64,000 bases of DNA. Origin: Pelobates cultripes (lineage: Eukaryota > Chordata > Amphibia > Anura > Pelobatidae). A model generated the notes under the pieces. It had not been told where the DNA came from, did not search any database, and saw only the letters and a list, made by a program, of their open reading frames with translations. The stretch covers positions 108,055,193 to 108,119,192 of the forward strand of contig OW240921.1 in the NCBI GenBank assembly GCA_933207985.1, read 5' to 3'. Shown piece after piece: positions 32,936 to 45,261 of this stretch. A program made the position numbers and the translations under genes. Each line of letters opens with the position of its first letter. Within the stretch, counting starts at the first letter, position 1.

Positions 32936-33600
32936 TCCTCTTTATGTCCATTTCATTTTTCCTTCCCCTTGCTCTCTTCTCCTTTTCTTCCTTTCTTCAA
33001 CTTCCCTCCTCCTTTCTGTATTCTCTTTGAAACTCAGCTGCAGGTAACAAGGGCTAGTGCAGCCGGGCTTTAACCTTTTCTACAAGTACTCTGCAGTCCC
33101 TTGAGTCTCTATTGATACTGCTATTGTAGTTAAAGAAGGAAATAGACAAAAAAATTAAAAAAACCTTCTATGGCAAAGATTTTAAGGAAACTTTTTATCC
33201 AACTGTCCAGAAAGCTACATAAAATCAGAAAAAACTATTGTGTAACAAAAATATGTAGTGGAGATATCTAACTCAGCAGACCTCCTCAGAAAAATATAGC
33301 CTTAGGTAGCAGAGGTATCTGATCACCATAAACCCCGAAGGGGGATGATTTTAGCAACTGGAGACCGTGGGGGTACGTTTGGGAATGGGTTGGGTTAGGG
33401 TAGGGGTCTTCCCCCCTTCCTCTTTACCCCCTTTACACTCTCCCTTCTTTCTTCTCCCTTCGCGGCTCCTTACTTTGCTCTGTCTTTATCTGTTGTCACT
33501 CACAGTATATTTTTCTTCTCCTTCAATCTCTTTTAATCTAAACAATTTTCCTCTGGGCTTCCTCGTTCCTCCTATTTAAAGTGTGTAAACGTTTCAGGTT
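32936..33600. other. Pyrimidine-rich non-coding stretch
   Basis: T/C-rich blocks at 32936-33020 and 33400-33560. No gene is recognised. Confidence 0.4.
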
Positions 33601-33739
33601 GATCATTCAGGCCCTGGGGAGATAGCGCAGCTAAGCGGATAAGGGCACATGTAGGAGTGTGGGGATAGATGCGTGGGAGTGTCTTGGGAAGTGTGTGTGG
33701 GTGGGGTTAGGTCTATGTGAGTTAGTGTGGGGGAGGTCT

Positions 33740-34405
33740 TACCTCAGTGCCACTTGGGATTCGGGCCAGCAAACAGCTTCCTGTCCTCCTGCTTCTGTTT
33801 GCCTGGGCCTGTAGTCTTCACAGCTTGAGGTGATGGATATTGAGGCGATCCTGGCGTCCCTCAGGGCTGCTGCAGCACTGGATGGTGGCCGGCAACTAAG
33901 GGAGCAATATGCACACATCACTGGAGGTATGGCTACCGGTGTGGGCCCCCCCCGTGGCCTGCCTCCCCCTGAAGCACCCCCTGCTGCCTCCCCTGCGGTC
34001 CCTGCCCCTGGGGGCCGCACCAGCACTGGCAGGCGTTCCCGCCTGCCTGCCAGGCTCTCCCTGGAAATACTCCTCGGGCCTGGTTGAGGATCAGGAGCCC
34101 TGGCCCGAGGCACCGCACGCGGCCTACCACTGGTGCCCATGATTTGTGACCTTCTGCAGCCACGCCCGTGGCACGGCCTACTGCCGCGCGGCCTGCCACC
34201 TCCATTGCCGCACCTCCAGTAATGTGTGCAAATTGCTCCCTTAGTTGCCGGCCACCATCCAGTGCTGCAGCAGCCCTGAGGGACGCCAGGATCGCCTCAA
34301 TATCCATCACCTCAAGCTGTGAAGACTACAGGCCCAGGCAAACAGAAGCAGGAGGACAGGAAGCTAAGCTGTTTGCTGGCCCGAATCCCACGTGGCACTG
34401 AGGAG
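33740..34405. repeat. Inverted repeat carrying the same ORF start on both strands
   Basis: Arm 33740-33935 is the near reverse complement of 34203-34405, with a 270-bp GC-rich spacer. Each arm encodes MMDIEAILASLRAAAALDGG and RQLREQ(Y/F)AHITGG, on + from 33830 and on - from 34310. A GTATGG donor-like sequence follows the ITGG codons on the + strand. The peptide looks like the N-terminus of a transposon ORF1 or accessory protein, but the family is not recognised. Confidence 0.6.
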
Positions 34406-34726
34406 CCTCCTCTGCTGGTGAGGAAGGCTCCCAGGGCTCTCTCTCCACTGTCCCCCCTCTCTCCACTGGCTTACCCTTGGCTGGTCCCCCCTCCCCTTGT
34501 CCGGTTTCCTCTTCCCCCACCTCTGGTGGGCCTGTCCCCCCCTTCCCCCTTTTTTGTCCCCCCATCCTATCTTTTCACCCTCCGGACCCTATCCCTCCCT
34601 TTCTGGATCCCCTCTGTTCTCCACCCCCCCTCTGCCTTGCCTGGTCCCCCTCTCCCCCTGCAGGTCACTTACCTCGGCCATCTCCTCAGGGGCGTGGGCT
34701 CTCATCTTCTCTGCTGCTTTCTTCTC

Positions 34727-34872
34727 AGGACACTGCTGCAGTTAATGGACCCATCCAGCAGGTGGCACCTGGAACTCAGATGATGTCTTCTGTGGATGCT
34801 GGAACTGCTGTTTCTTTGCCTCAGCTTTCTGGGAGTGCAGTGCCGGGCTTGGATCGCCAGGCTGCAACTGGT
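34727..34872 (+). other. Exon-like segment of an unrecognised (probably transposon) gene
   Basis: TTCTTCTCAG precedes and GTGAGTAC follows an open stretch reading DTAAVNGPIQQVAPGTQMMS and then VPGLDRQAATG. Both splice motifs are good. It lies 0.8 kb downstream of the ORF start at 33830 on the same strand, so the two could be exons of one transposon gene. The phase was not tested against a transcript. Confidence 0.35.
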
Positions 34873-35100
34873 GAGTACATTGTTCCCTCCACTTCTAGGG
34901 GAAATTATTCTGCATTTTGCAATGTAAATTATCTAACCCTCCCCTGCACTGTTCAGGAGCATGTGTGGACAGGTATGTGCAGTGCTACTACATAACAGTA
35001 ATGGTGAAGATGGAGAGGGCTCAATGAAACCTGGTCACTTTATTATTTTGTCATTGCAGGGTAAAAATGTAACACTGAAGTCCGGATAACTTGAATAATG

Positions 35101-35345
35101 GCAGCCATACATGTTAGCAACATCAGGAAGCGGAATGGGAAGTTTAGTGAAAGAGAGAATAAAATTCTTGTTCATCAAATCATGGCCAACTGGAAAAAAA
35201 TATATACGCGTAACGCATGCAGCTTACAAGAGAAAAAAAAACTATCTGGGAAAATATAACAAGAAAAGGAAATAAACAAGGTACCTATGAGCGTACTACT
35301 ACTGTCTGCAAAAAGTGATGGGATGAATTGACAACAAGCACTGAA
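35101..35345 (+). pseudogene. Myb/SANT-like fragment (Harbinger-type accessory protein?)
   Basis: The frame from ATG 35101 reads IRKRNGKFSERENKILVHQI and MANWKKIYTRN. After a frameshift near 35245, a second frame continues with TVCKK and WDELTT-like residues. This resembles the trihelix/Myb-like DNA-binding protein carried by Harbinger transposons and its domesticated relatives. It is short and broken, so it is most likely a transposon remnant. Confidence 0.45.
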
Positions 35346-35444
35346 AAAAGCTTAGATCAACAATTACCTCTGAATTGTCTTCAGTCAGAACTATTTTGTT
35401 TTTTAAACAAAAAAAACAATGGAAACAAAATAACTTGGGAAATA

Positions 35445-35706
35445 TTGTTTCTGTTGCTGGTTGATTTAAGCTTTTTTGTTGGTCGGATATAATTTTTGGC
35501 ATATCTATATTTTAGAAAAATGTATCTGTTTCTTCTTCTTTACCGTATGTTTCCTCTGGTAAATTGTTAAGATCCTGATAGAATTTTCCAAATGCTTTTC
35601 CTATTTTTTCTGGGGTCAGTAGATACGTTTCTTTATCTTTTATTTTGTATATTTTTTTTTTGTGTGTTTTTCTTTTTTGAGCTTGTTGGTAGAGTTGAGC
35701 GGACAC
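35445..35706 (-). mobile_element. L1-like ORF2 scrap (linker before RT)
   Basis: Minus-strand reading LYQQAQKRKTHKKKIYKIKD, LLTPEKIGKAFGKFYQDLNN, then in a shifted frame MPKIISDQQKSLNQPATETI. This is the stretch between endonuclease and reverse transcriptase in L1 ORF2. It is cut at about 35700 by the next repeat. Confidence 0.65.
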
Positions 35707-35830
35707 CTGGATGTTCGGGTCCGACAGGTTCGGCCGAACTTTGAAAAAAAGGTCCAGGCTCGAACTTGACCCTGAACCCGAACCCCATTGAAGTCAATGG
35801 GGACCCGAACTTTTGGGCACAAAAATGGCT
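35690..35830. repeat. Interspersed repeat with TTCGGGTCCGACAGGTTCGG
   Basis: Contains short inverted words (GTTCGGCCGAAC) and GAACCCCATTGAAGTCAATG, a pattern common in amphibian repeats by recollection. It continues into weakly repetitive DNA up to the minisatellite. Confidence 0.5.
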
Positions 35831-36189
35831 CTAAAAAACTCCTGGAAAGGGCTAGAGGGCTGCAAAAGGAAGTAAAATGGGGGTAAGAGTAGGACAAGTG
35901 CCCTGCAAACAAATGTGGATAGGGAAATCACTTAAAAATAACAAAAAAAAAGCAGCCGCTTAGTAGATAGCTCCCTAACACCGTGGGAATTAGGGAGTTA
36001 TCTACCAAAAGGCTGAAAGACCTAAATTGGTCACATAAATTGGTCTTTCAGCCACATTTACTAATACTAAGTAATAATTACTTAGTATTAGTAAATTCAG
36101 CCCCTACTCGCTATACCGCGAGTAGGGACGTGTCTAGTAAACAGTGAGCAGCCAGTGGCTACCCACTGTAAAATAAAACCTATTTCCCC

Positions 36190-36560
36190 CATAGGGCCCT
36201 AAATAAGAATGTGGAGGGGGGGAACTACTGTCCTCCCCCCGGCCCCCACCCCTGAGCGGCGGGTGGGGGCCCTAAATAACAATAAGGGCGGGGGACTTAA
36301 TGTCCTCCCCCAGGCCCCCACCCCTGCATGGTGGGTGGGGGCCCTAAATAACAATAGGGGGGACCTAATGTCCTTCTCCCAACCCCCAACCCTGCACGGT
36401 GGGTGGGGGCCCTAAATAACAATAGGGGGACCTACTGTCCTCCCCCACCCCTGAGCAATGGGTGGGGGCCATAAATAAAAATTGAGGGGGGACCTAATGT
36501 CCTCCTCCCCCCGGTCCCCACCCCTGAGCGGTGGGTGGGAGCCATAAATAAAAATTCCAC
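36190..36560. repeat. Minisatellite of five units near 70 bp
   Basis: Unit: CCTAAATAACAATAGGGGGG, ACCTAATGTCCTCCCCC, GGCCCCCACCCCTGAGCGGT, GGGTGGGGGC. Both strands show spurious Gly/Pro-rich ORFs. Related sequence occurs near 19380. Confidence 0.85.
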
Positions 36561-37559
36561 CCCTCAGGTGACTGGGGGTCCCCAGTTTTTTTGTTAAAAA
36601 TTCTAAGATTATCGATCTTTTACCGTGTGTTGATCCCAGAGGCAAGAAAATAATTTATATTTGTATCCAGTACTAGGTTACTCCAATGTTTAGGAATAAA
36701 CCCAGAAGAAGGTTTTGTATGGCAGAAATATCCTGCCATACGGCATCTCGGGTAATGTCGGGCATTACTCGAGTATGGGTCCCACTTATCTTGTGGGAAA
36801 AGTGTGCTGCGGGTCTACGATCTAGAGGGAGCCCCTTTTGGGCTCTTTAAAGCATACAGGAGAACGCTTTATCTATTTTGATTACCTTACAGGACCTCCA
36901 TATTTTATTCCACACCCACCTTTCGCCTTATATCTAATCCTAAGGAAAAAAACAAAACTAAAGAAAACAACGTTTATTATTATTTAATAGTCCCTTAATC
37001 TTTTATTTCCTTTTCCCCTCTTTTAAATCTTTTTATATATTGTTTTTATATTCTATATCCGTGTGAAAACGTGTGTTCTTCCTAATCTGATTACTCTATT
37101 TAGGCTAATTTCCCCTTTTACCCTTTGTGTACAATTAGATATCTTTGTGAGAGTGTGTATCTTCGTGAGTGTGTATCTTCCTATATCATTGTGTGAGTGT
37201 GAGTGTGTATCTTGCCATATCATTCTATCTTATTATTTTTTTGTGTTTGTTGTGCTATTGTACGATTTCCTTATAAACTTAAATTGAGTGTGATTTTCTT
37301 TTTTTTCCCCTTTCTCTCTTTTGTCTCTTTCTCTTTTATATGGGTGATATATTTCCATTTGTGCATTTTATTATTTTTTTTAACTATATTTTACATCTTT
37401 TCCTACAATATTTGTGAACTTTTCTTTATTCCTTACTTAGGGTATTGATTCTTCCTTTGTGCTTCCATTCTCTCGCCCGTGCCAATTTTTTTTTTTTCAA
37501 TTAAGTATTGTATTCTTTCTTTTCTCCTTCTTTCCCTCAGGTAGTTGAGTCCTCGCTAT

Positions 37560-38493
37560 TTGTTGTTGAGTGCTTATGGCCACTTCCTGTGTTGTTTGTT
37601 GTTAGCCAATTTTTTAGGCCCTCTACTCGATCAATAGATATAGTTTTTTCTTCATGTGATATGATGATTTTTGTGGGGAATCCCCAACGATACTTGATGT
37701 TATTTTTTCTTAAGATTGTTGTACTGTCGGAGAAAGTTTTCCTCTTCTGTCTGGTTGACCAGGAGAGGTCCTGAAATATTTTCAGGGTTTCATATTCTGC
37801 CGCACATTTTTCTTTCTTATGGCACTCATTATTTGGGTCTTAAATTTATAAGAGGCGCAGCATATCAACATGTCACTTGGGAGGTGGTCTGGGAGTCCTC
37901 TCGGTTTATTTACATGGTGGAATCTCTCGATTGTAGGAATTCTGAAGTCCCATTCCACATCTAGATGTTTGAGTCTTCTATGTATGACTCTAGGTTTTTT
38001 AAGGCTTCTTGTTTGATATCCCTCTAAATCTTAAGTTGTTCCGCCTTGATCTATCTTCTGAGTCTATCAATTTATTCTCCATTTCTGTCATTTTTCTTTC
38101 CAGTGTCAGATATTCCTCTCTGTAGTTTTTTTTCCCTATATTCCATTGCATTTAGTTTTTCTTCTGTTCCTTGAATTTGTACATTAAGGTTTAGTAGTTC
38201 TTTCTTGATGTCCCTGGTTTTGGCTTGCATCTCCTCTCTGAGTTTCTCAAATTGAGTATCCAGGTGTTTGAGTAGGTGGTCATGCTCATTCTTTCCCTCT
38301 CTTGTCTCTTGGTTGTCCTCCATGTGTCCCTTGTTGATATCACCCTCTGTTGTTATATTCGTCAGGAGGGATTCTTCCAGGTTTGTCTGGTTTCCTGGCT
38401 GTTGTGGTGACAAAAAAGAGAGGTGTTTTTCTGGGTTTTTTTTCAGGTTTCTTTTCTTTTCTTAATTGTTTACCATCTTGTGTCTTTTTCATG
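37560..38493 (-). mobile_element. L1-like ORF1 remnant 2 (frameshifted)
   Basis: Minus-strand reading starts near 38493 (MAMKKTQDGKQLRK). A coiled coil follows (38072-38413: LLKHLDTQFEKLREEMQAKT, IKKELLNLNVQIQGTEEKLN), then EDRSRRNNLRFRGI. After several frameshifts the C-terminal domain reads QDLSWSTRQKRKTF and IKYRWGFPTKIIIS (about 37640-37760). It is the same family as the ORF1 at 31455-32426 but more decayed. Confidence 0.8.
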
Positions 38494-39500
38494 GCCATTT
38501 TGTTTTACTCTCTCCTGGAGGTTCTTATCTCCTTAATGTCTTTAATTTATTATTTTATCTTCCATCAAGTCTTTTCCACTTAGATCCAATTATCCTCTTC
38601 CATTCTTATTCCTTTCCTTCCTTTTCTTTACTCTCTCTTTCTTCCCCTTCTCATCTGTGTTCCTTCGCCTCTTTTTCCTCCCTTTTAGGGAATTCCTTTT
38701 CCCCTTTTCATTTATTTCATTTATCCACTTTCCCGCTTAATTTTAATCTCCTTCTTCTCTCCCCTTTACTTTTGTTTCCTTCTCTCTTATTGCTTAGGTT
38801 TAATCTCCTCCCTTTCTTCCCCCTTAGTCTATTTCTCTTTTTTCCCTTTTCCCCCTTCTCTTAAATTGTCACAAGGTCAATTATCGCTTTCCGTATTAAT
38901 TTAATGCTAAGTAGTTGCAGGGGTTATGGAGAGAAAAGTAGGGTCAGACTACTTTGCAAACAATATATATGAGGCAAAACGTTGAGTATAGGGCTTGGGA
39001 GGAACCGTCCATACAGACAGAGGCAGGGAATAGAAAAAAAAACCAGAAGAAAACATATAAATAAATAAACCGGACGGGTAGGAATTAAATGAGGGTTTAT
39101 CACCACCTGAGAGGAATTGTACAACAAACCCAAGAAAATTACAAAAGTTTTTAAAATCCTTTTATTCCCCTCAAGGCACCATTATGTTGCTGACCATAGC
39201 TTTAAGTATCGCTAATCTTTGTTCCCCTTTGTACTGTTTACATGCCATGCCATGCCATGCTGTATACACTTAGCTTTGGATGATTTTTCTCAGGCTGTCA
39301 TACAAGCCGTGTCCTCCGGTCGTGCTGGGTATGTGGTGTTACTCCAGCCGATCGTTATTGCTGAACTCCCCTTTTCTTTGCCAGCATCGCGTCCTGCTGG
39401 CCTCCCTGCTGACTCCTAGTCGGCTCCCTCCATCGGCACCTCAGCCATGTTCCATGAGGACGTATGCGCTCTCGCTACGTCATCGCTCCGCCTCCCCCTA
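38494..39500 (-). mobile_element. Probable L1 5' region
   Basis: Upstream of ORF1 remnant 2 on its strand lies a polypurine stretch (pyrimidine-rich on +, 38490-38870). A GC-rich segment at 39280-39500 then ends in GGAGGCGGAGCGATGACGTA, a plausible 5' terminus. No ORF is convincing. Assignment is by position and orientation. Confidence 0.45.
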
Positions 39501-40376
39501 AATCAAGTTTTATATATAATTGATTGGTACATGATATACACAGAACAATTTGTCACTGTCAAGAGAGATGTATGCAGGTAGGGTGGGAGATCAAGTGGGT
39601 TTTTTGGTGCTTCTATGAGGTTTGCCCAACGTTTGTTAGACATAGTACGGAAAAACAAATGAGAACTGACTAAAACAAGGGACAGCAGAGCTAAAAGGGA
39701 GCCTTTTTAAATAATAACCAATCAAGGTCTCACTTTAATATTTTTGACAAACTTTTAAAATGATCTAACCTTTTAGAGAAACTTTTTTTTTAATATTTTA
39801 AAAAATATTTAAGTATTTTGATATATTGATGTACATTTTTGCATATGCTATTTAGAAAAACTAATATTACATGTTAATGCAAAAAAAAATATCAAAATCA
39901 AACTATTTGAAAAGCTTACCCAAAAACATGACATTGAGGCCAAAGTAAGGAAGATGGGGCCTTTATGTTCTTAAGGTTTTGGCCTTCAAAAATGTATTAT
40001 TTAGAAGATTTGGTAAATATTTCTGTAATACAAAAATGTTAGTATGCATTATAGAGTAATCATTTCACAATTTGCATAAATAATTGTGCTATCTAAGATA
40101 CCGTAAATATAGTTTATTTATCTTAAGGTAACCAAGAATAGGAAGCAGAGAGACTTAAACATAATCAACGTAATAATATTAACCCACAGATGATGCAAGA
40201 AAGGGCATGATTCCAAAATAATTATTTAGACAATTTAGATTCCGCGTTTTAAATTTAAATATTCAATATTTTTCTCTTTATATTCGTTTTCTTTCTCTTT
40301 TCTCCTTTTAAATTTGAATGTCACAAGAATCTAGTATTGTTGAGATTCCAGAGTACATCTTTCACAATTGGGCTTA
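39501..40376. other. AT-rich sequence, no feature seen
   Basis: No gene or repeat family is recognised. Confidence 0.4.
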
Positions 40377-40846
40377 TTAAAGGACCACTATAGGCACCTA
40401 GACCACTTCAGCTAAATGAAGTGGTCTGGGTGCCGGGTCCAGCTAGGTTTAACCCTTTTTTCTGTAAACATAGCAGTTTCAGAGAAACTGCTATGTTTAC
40501 CTATGGGTTATTCCAGCCTCTAGTGGCTGTCTCATTGACAGCCGCTAGAAGCGCTTCCGCGCTTCTCACTGTGATTTTAACAGTGAGAAGACGCCAACGT
40601 CCATAGGAAAGCATTGAGAATGCTTTCCTATGGACAGGCTGAATGCGTGCTTTCAGCCGATGACGGAAGAAGAGGGAGGAGAGTCTCCAGCGTCGAGGGA
40701 GCCTGGCACTGGAAAAGAGGTAAGCGAATAACCCTTTCCTCCCCCCTCAGCGCCACGGGAGTGGGACCCTGAGGGTGGGGGCACCCTCAGGGCACTCTAG
40801 TGCCAGGAAAACGAGTATGTTTTCTGACACTATAGTGGTCCTTTAA
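40377..40846. mobile_element. TTAA-flanked palindromic MITE
   Basis: TTAA at 40377-40380 and 40843-40846. Termini AGGACCACTATAGGCACC and its near complement ACTATAGTGGTCCT pair, and internal hairpins occur (CATAGCAGTTTCAGAGAAAC at 40470-40490). No coding. Confidence 0.8.
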
Positions 40847-40924
40847 ATAAAAACAGAATAGTTGTGAACTGAAAATTGAATAGCAAAGTGCATTTATGTG
40901 AAGTGTTACTGTTATAATATGGTT

Positions 40925-41360
40925 TTGTGCCTTCTTTTCAAATAAAAACAGTGTTTTTACTCAGAGATAATCCAGCACCACATAGTCTTAACCTGGCAGC
41001 CACTCCTCTCTTTGAGTTCAATGCTTCTCAAAGAGAAGCATTGGGGACCTACTGGACATGCGCATCAATTGCTGTGCTCAGCCAGTTGCATCCTTTGAAT
41101 CCTCGATGAGAAGCATGCTCGATGTTTCTTTGGTGGCATCATGTTGTGTGTGATGATGCTGAAGGAAGAAACGTTTAACAACTGACCGTTTTCAATGAGA
41201 AAGGGCCTCTAGTGGCTGTCATTCTGAGTCCAATTAGACAATGTGGTATGTAAACTTTTCGATTTCTTTGAAGGGACAATTTTTTGAAAGTGCAGAGACT
41301 GAGTATCCCTTCATTAAAATCAAGTGTTCTTGGTGCTTACAGTGTCACTTCAAGAGAAAA
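40925..41360. mobile_element. Degenerate MITE remnant
   Basis: Internal words such as AATGCTTCTCAAAGAGAAGC and the end TGCTTACAGTGTCACTTCAA resemble the other MITEs here. The termini are not clean. Confidence 0.4.
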
Positions 41361-42870
41361 TAGTCAAATTGAAGAAATTCTCCAAAATTCACAAATTATG
41401 ATAATTAGATTATTTGTTTTATGATTATAGTATTTAAATGCTCCGAAATCCATTGAGGTTCTTTTTTTCCAAACTATTGATGGTCACTTCCTTATTGTGT
41501 CATAAGTACCAAATAAAAAGTGTTGTAATAATGTGTTTTTGATTGAATATGCATCTCCAAATGTTGTGGTTAGTGTTTCTGCTTTTTGACAGGCATTTCA
41601 TCCCCTTCAATATCATGCTCCCAAACCATATGTTTTTTTTTCCATTTCTTAGGTTATTATGACTGACTTATTTAGAAAATTTGTGTTTTTTGACATTTAT
41701 TGGATTGGTTAGGATTATTGTTTTTGAGGATAAGAACACATTAAAATTAAATAGATTTTTTACTTAATTTTAATTTACGAGACACCCCAAGCATTCTTAG
41801 CACTACAGGACCACTCTGACGTACAACGGACAGACAAAACAACAGGGACAATGACTAACACGAGTTAAGACACAAGACCAACTGACAGGCCGGTGCGGAC
41901 CGAGGGGAGGGTGACGGACAAGCAGCAAACGATGTAGGGGGAGGAAGCGGGAAGAAATACCACAGAACGGAGGGCAACAGCCTGGGGGGTGTCCCGCCAT
42001 AGAGGGAGGGCAAGCATGCCCAACTAAGGCACGCAACGCACACATGCATATCACACCCCTCGCCAAACGGACCCGCGTGCCAAACAGCTGAGTTCATTAC
42101 CCGATAAGGGACTTGCAGGTGACGATGGAGGCAAGTTCAGTATGTTTAGATACAGCGAGAAGCACTGAATTAAAAGAGAAAAGCTTAGCATACAGATACT
42201 CCACTGAGACTAGAAACAGGAAATATACTGTGCGGAAAATGGTAAAACCCTAGAATATCAGATAACCGCAAGCACGACCACTGAAAAAGGAGAGTAGCTC
42301 CCTCAGTGGAGATGTATAATGCTAGGATAACGATACACAATGCGAGATCTGCGTATCTCAAGTCAATGAATGTTGGATACGAAAACTGAAACCTGCGTGT
42401 TTCACTGTACTAACCACCTGACCTTCTTTCTGTAAGGCCGAAAAAAAAATCACTTATCTCAGCTAACAAATATGAGAATTCAGTTTCACCATATGGCCAT
42501 ATTGTGTTAAGCCCACCACCACTGCACAGTACCCCAATATACTTTACTATGTGCACTTTGTCCTATGTAAGTCATTTATTTTTCAAATTGAGTTTTGCCT
42601 TCCATCACACACTGGTTCTGACTTAATATATAAAGTAACTAAAACATTCAATTTACGGATTCTACCATCTCCGATCGATCTTCTAATCTTCACTGACTAA
42701 CTAAAATACACTATACAGTTTTTCAATGAACTTTCATTTGCTTTCTATATATTTTTAGCATTACGGTAACCACTGTCTTTGTTCCTAAAGTTGACCGGTT
42801 CATAAGTTTTATCTATCAGGTATTGCCCTGCAATAGTCTAATACAAGTAATTCACTGCAAATTAGTTACA
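41361..42870. other. Non-coding stretch, possible retroelement tail at 41780-42430
   Basis: The segment 41780-42120 is GC-richer than its flanks and carries minus-strand ORFs without recognisable domains. The rest is AT-rich with no feature. Confidence 0.35.
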
Positions 42871-42871
42871 T

Positions 42872-43135
42872 TTAAGGGGACACTGTAAGTACTATAACCA
42901 CCTGTAGTTTAGCCAATTTATATCTGTTTTAATCCCTTCTGTTATGAGGAAGTGCCGTATTGGACCAATGGCTATTCATTTTTATCAGCTTTGTAATCTA
43001 GTAAGAGTTAGAAGTCCAAACTTTTGGTTCCATCTCTTCCCCTGAATATTGGGTTATGTTGGCTTGGCTGATGTGCAAAAGTGTAGGGGATTAAGGTTTC
43101 CAAAGTTGAAGGATGGTGCCCTTAAATACTGTTAT
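42872..43135. mobile_element. Possible TTAA MITE
   Basis: TTAAGGGGACACTGTAAG at the left and GATGGTGCCCTTAA at the right give imperfect inverted ends with TTAA on both sides. Confidence 0.45.
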
Positions 43136-45009
43136 GAGTTTCTTTATACAGCAGTAATAATAGATATATAGACTTTTTATTTTTTTGTAATCATATTTGA
43201 GATACGATTGGTGTTTAAGTAATTCAAAACCATCACTTTCATGTTTCAAAACTTGTAACCAAAAGCCACAACTGTTTAACACCACTGATATAAATGTTCT
43301 CACAATTAACATGGTTTAACATGTCAACACTCAACGCTCTATTTTGGAGGGTGGTTTACACTTTTTCAGGGGGGTTTACATTTATTCCACGTGTTTGTAG
43401 ATGGTGACTGTACCGTGTTAACACTTGATAAGGCTGCTTTCAACCACAGCAATCATAACCAGTTCTTCATTGTGATTTCTAACGTATAAGTAAAAGCGGA
43501 ACTCAGTTTCATTTATTTTACTTTTATTGCAAATTCTACTGTATGCAAATAATCTACTGTATGCAAATAAAAGTAGATTTGTATTTATTTATATTATGTA
43601 TGGCTGCATATTAGTTCACTTTGGGTTTTCCATAGTCATGTTTAATAAGATCAGGAGCACTATGAAGAGATTTTAACTAGTCTGTTTGATACACATAGTT
43701 CTAACATCTTATGACCAAAGTCAACAAGTCCATGACAAACAAAAAAGTTCCAACAATTCTTAGAAATTATTGCTCAAGTCTGTAAGTCAGGGGGTCTCCA
43801 CATAATGCATTCCACTTGAAAATATCTCAGTGAGTGAGTATAGGCCTGCAGAAAAGCGACATTGTTTGCCAACAGCACATGCACAGACCCATAGTAGGCT
43901 GGGCCATCAAATGTCATACCTTCTGCCTCACTCCTGCAGTACTGAATATGAAAACTATTATTTTAAGAAATAGTAATACATGAGTCTGTGAATGATATAT
44001 GGATGAATGGGGATGGAGCATTAGGCTGTTAAGCACATGCTTACTAGATAAAATATAAAACAATAATTGAACTATAAAATTATTTTATCATGAGATGTAC
44101 ATTTAGCTTGCCAGTAGTTTCTAAGTAAGCTTTGGGGTCTAGATGTTGTTACCCAACTTAATGGTACTCGCTTAATTGACTTCACCTGACTCTGAGATAC
44201 TATAGCTGGATATCTATCTACTGATCTATCTCACCAGATATTCATATAAGTTGGCATACTATGCAAGGCTGTAAGTGACAGGTTGGGATTGCAGGACTCG
44301 GAAGAGTATGCCAAAGCCTTGGTATCATTGCACATACATCCTAATGCTTCTGGGTTTTGTGGGAAAGACCCAAATCCAGTGTCCTGGATTGCATCTCATC
44401 ACGCCAAGAAATTGTCTTCAGCCAACACAGTGTGCAAAGTGCAGTCTGTTAGAAATGAACTCATAGACAAGGTGTTTTAAAAGCGCTCGTTCAACCCTCA
44501 TTGTGGCTGTCCAGCACAATGGTGCATCAGTAGGACAAACATTCATGCCAGATTTGTACAGGCTGGCTAGCTCATTTTCAGTTGTCAATGATGAAAGACA
44601 TGTCACTGTCACTCTCCAAATAGGACTACCAAGCCATGTGCCGATTTTATCGCTTCCATTGTAGGGAGGTATGATGTGGTATGTGTTTTACTGCAGGTGT
44701 ATGTATTGTATGGTTTCCATGTTTGTCTACAATACAATAAGAGAAAGTGTTAAGTTAATTTAGGATCCTGTGTCTGTAGGTCATGACTGTGCGAATGACT
44801 CATCAGTGTGTGGGTGAGTCATCATTTGTTGGTGTAATCAGTGTGGAAATTACAGTAAATGGATTTTGCTTATATTGTAAAATCTTTCATTTTTTTAACT
44901 GTTTGTATTCCAGCTAGCTTGTACCTGTATGTGCAAGAAATCCTGTTTGCCAATCTCTGTAAAGCTTTCCTGGTATAACTAATAGTAACGCATATTATGT
45001 CTTTAGAGG
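43136..45009. other. Mostly unique sequence
   Basis: Two overlapping + frames at 44275-44480 read NCLQPTQCAKC and SEEYAKALVSLHIHPNASGF. I do not recognise either, and they are too short to call. Confidence 0.3.
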
Positions 45010-45058
45010 AGTGTTACAAAATTACCAGATTTTACTAATTACATGACGTAAAGTCATG

Positions 45059-45261
45059 ATTTTATAAAGGACACGGAGGCGAATATTATGCTTATCTCTT
45101 TCTTTATTATACCTCAGCAGCAAAGAAAAAGGTCTAAGACATTCAAAGACAAAACTAGGATAGGTACTCATAGGGTTAACATAATATTCTATCCTTAACC
45201 AATAGGAACAGTCCATATATCCATAACCACCCATGTGACCTCTCCTCTCCCTCTTTCTTTG
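45059..45261 (-). repeat. DIRS 3' inverted terminal repeat
   Basis: Reverse complement of 49356-49557 with only a few differences. Landmarks: AGGACACGGAGGCGAATATT, ATAATATTCTATCCTTAACC, CCATGTGACCTCTCCTCTCC. A 49-bp extension lies outside it at 45010-45058. Confidence 0.92.

Noticed and set aside
41803..42097. Two overlapping minus-strand ORFs with Cys and Pro
   Set aside because: They share one GC-rich patch in two frames, and neither resembles a known family.
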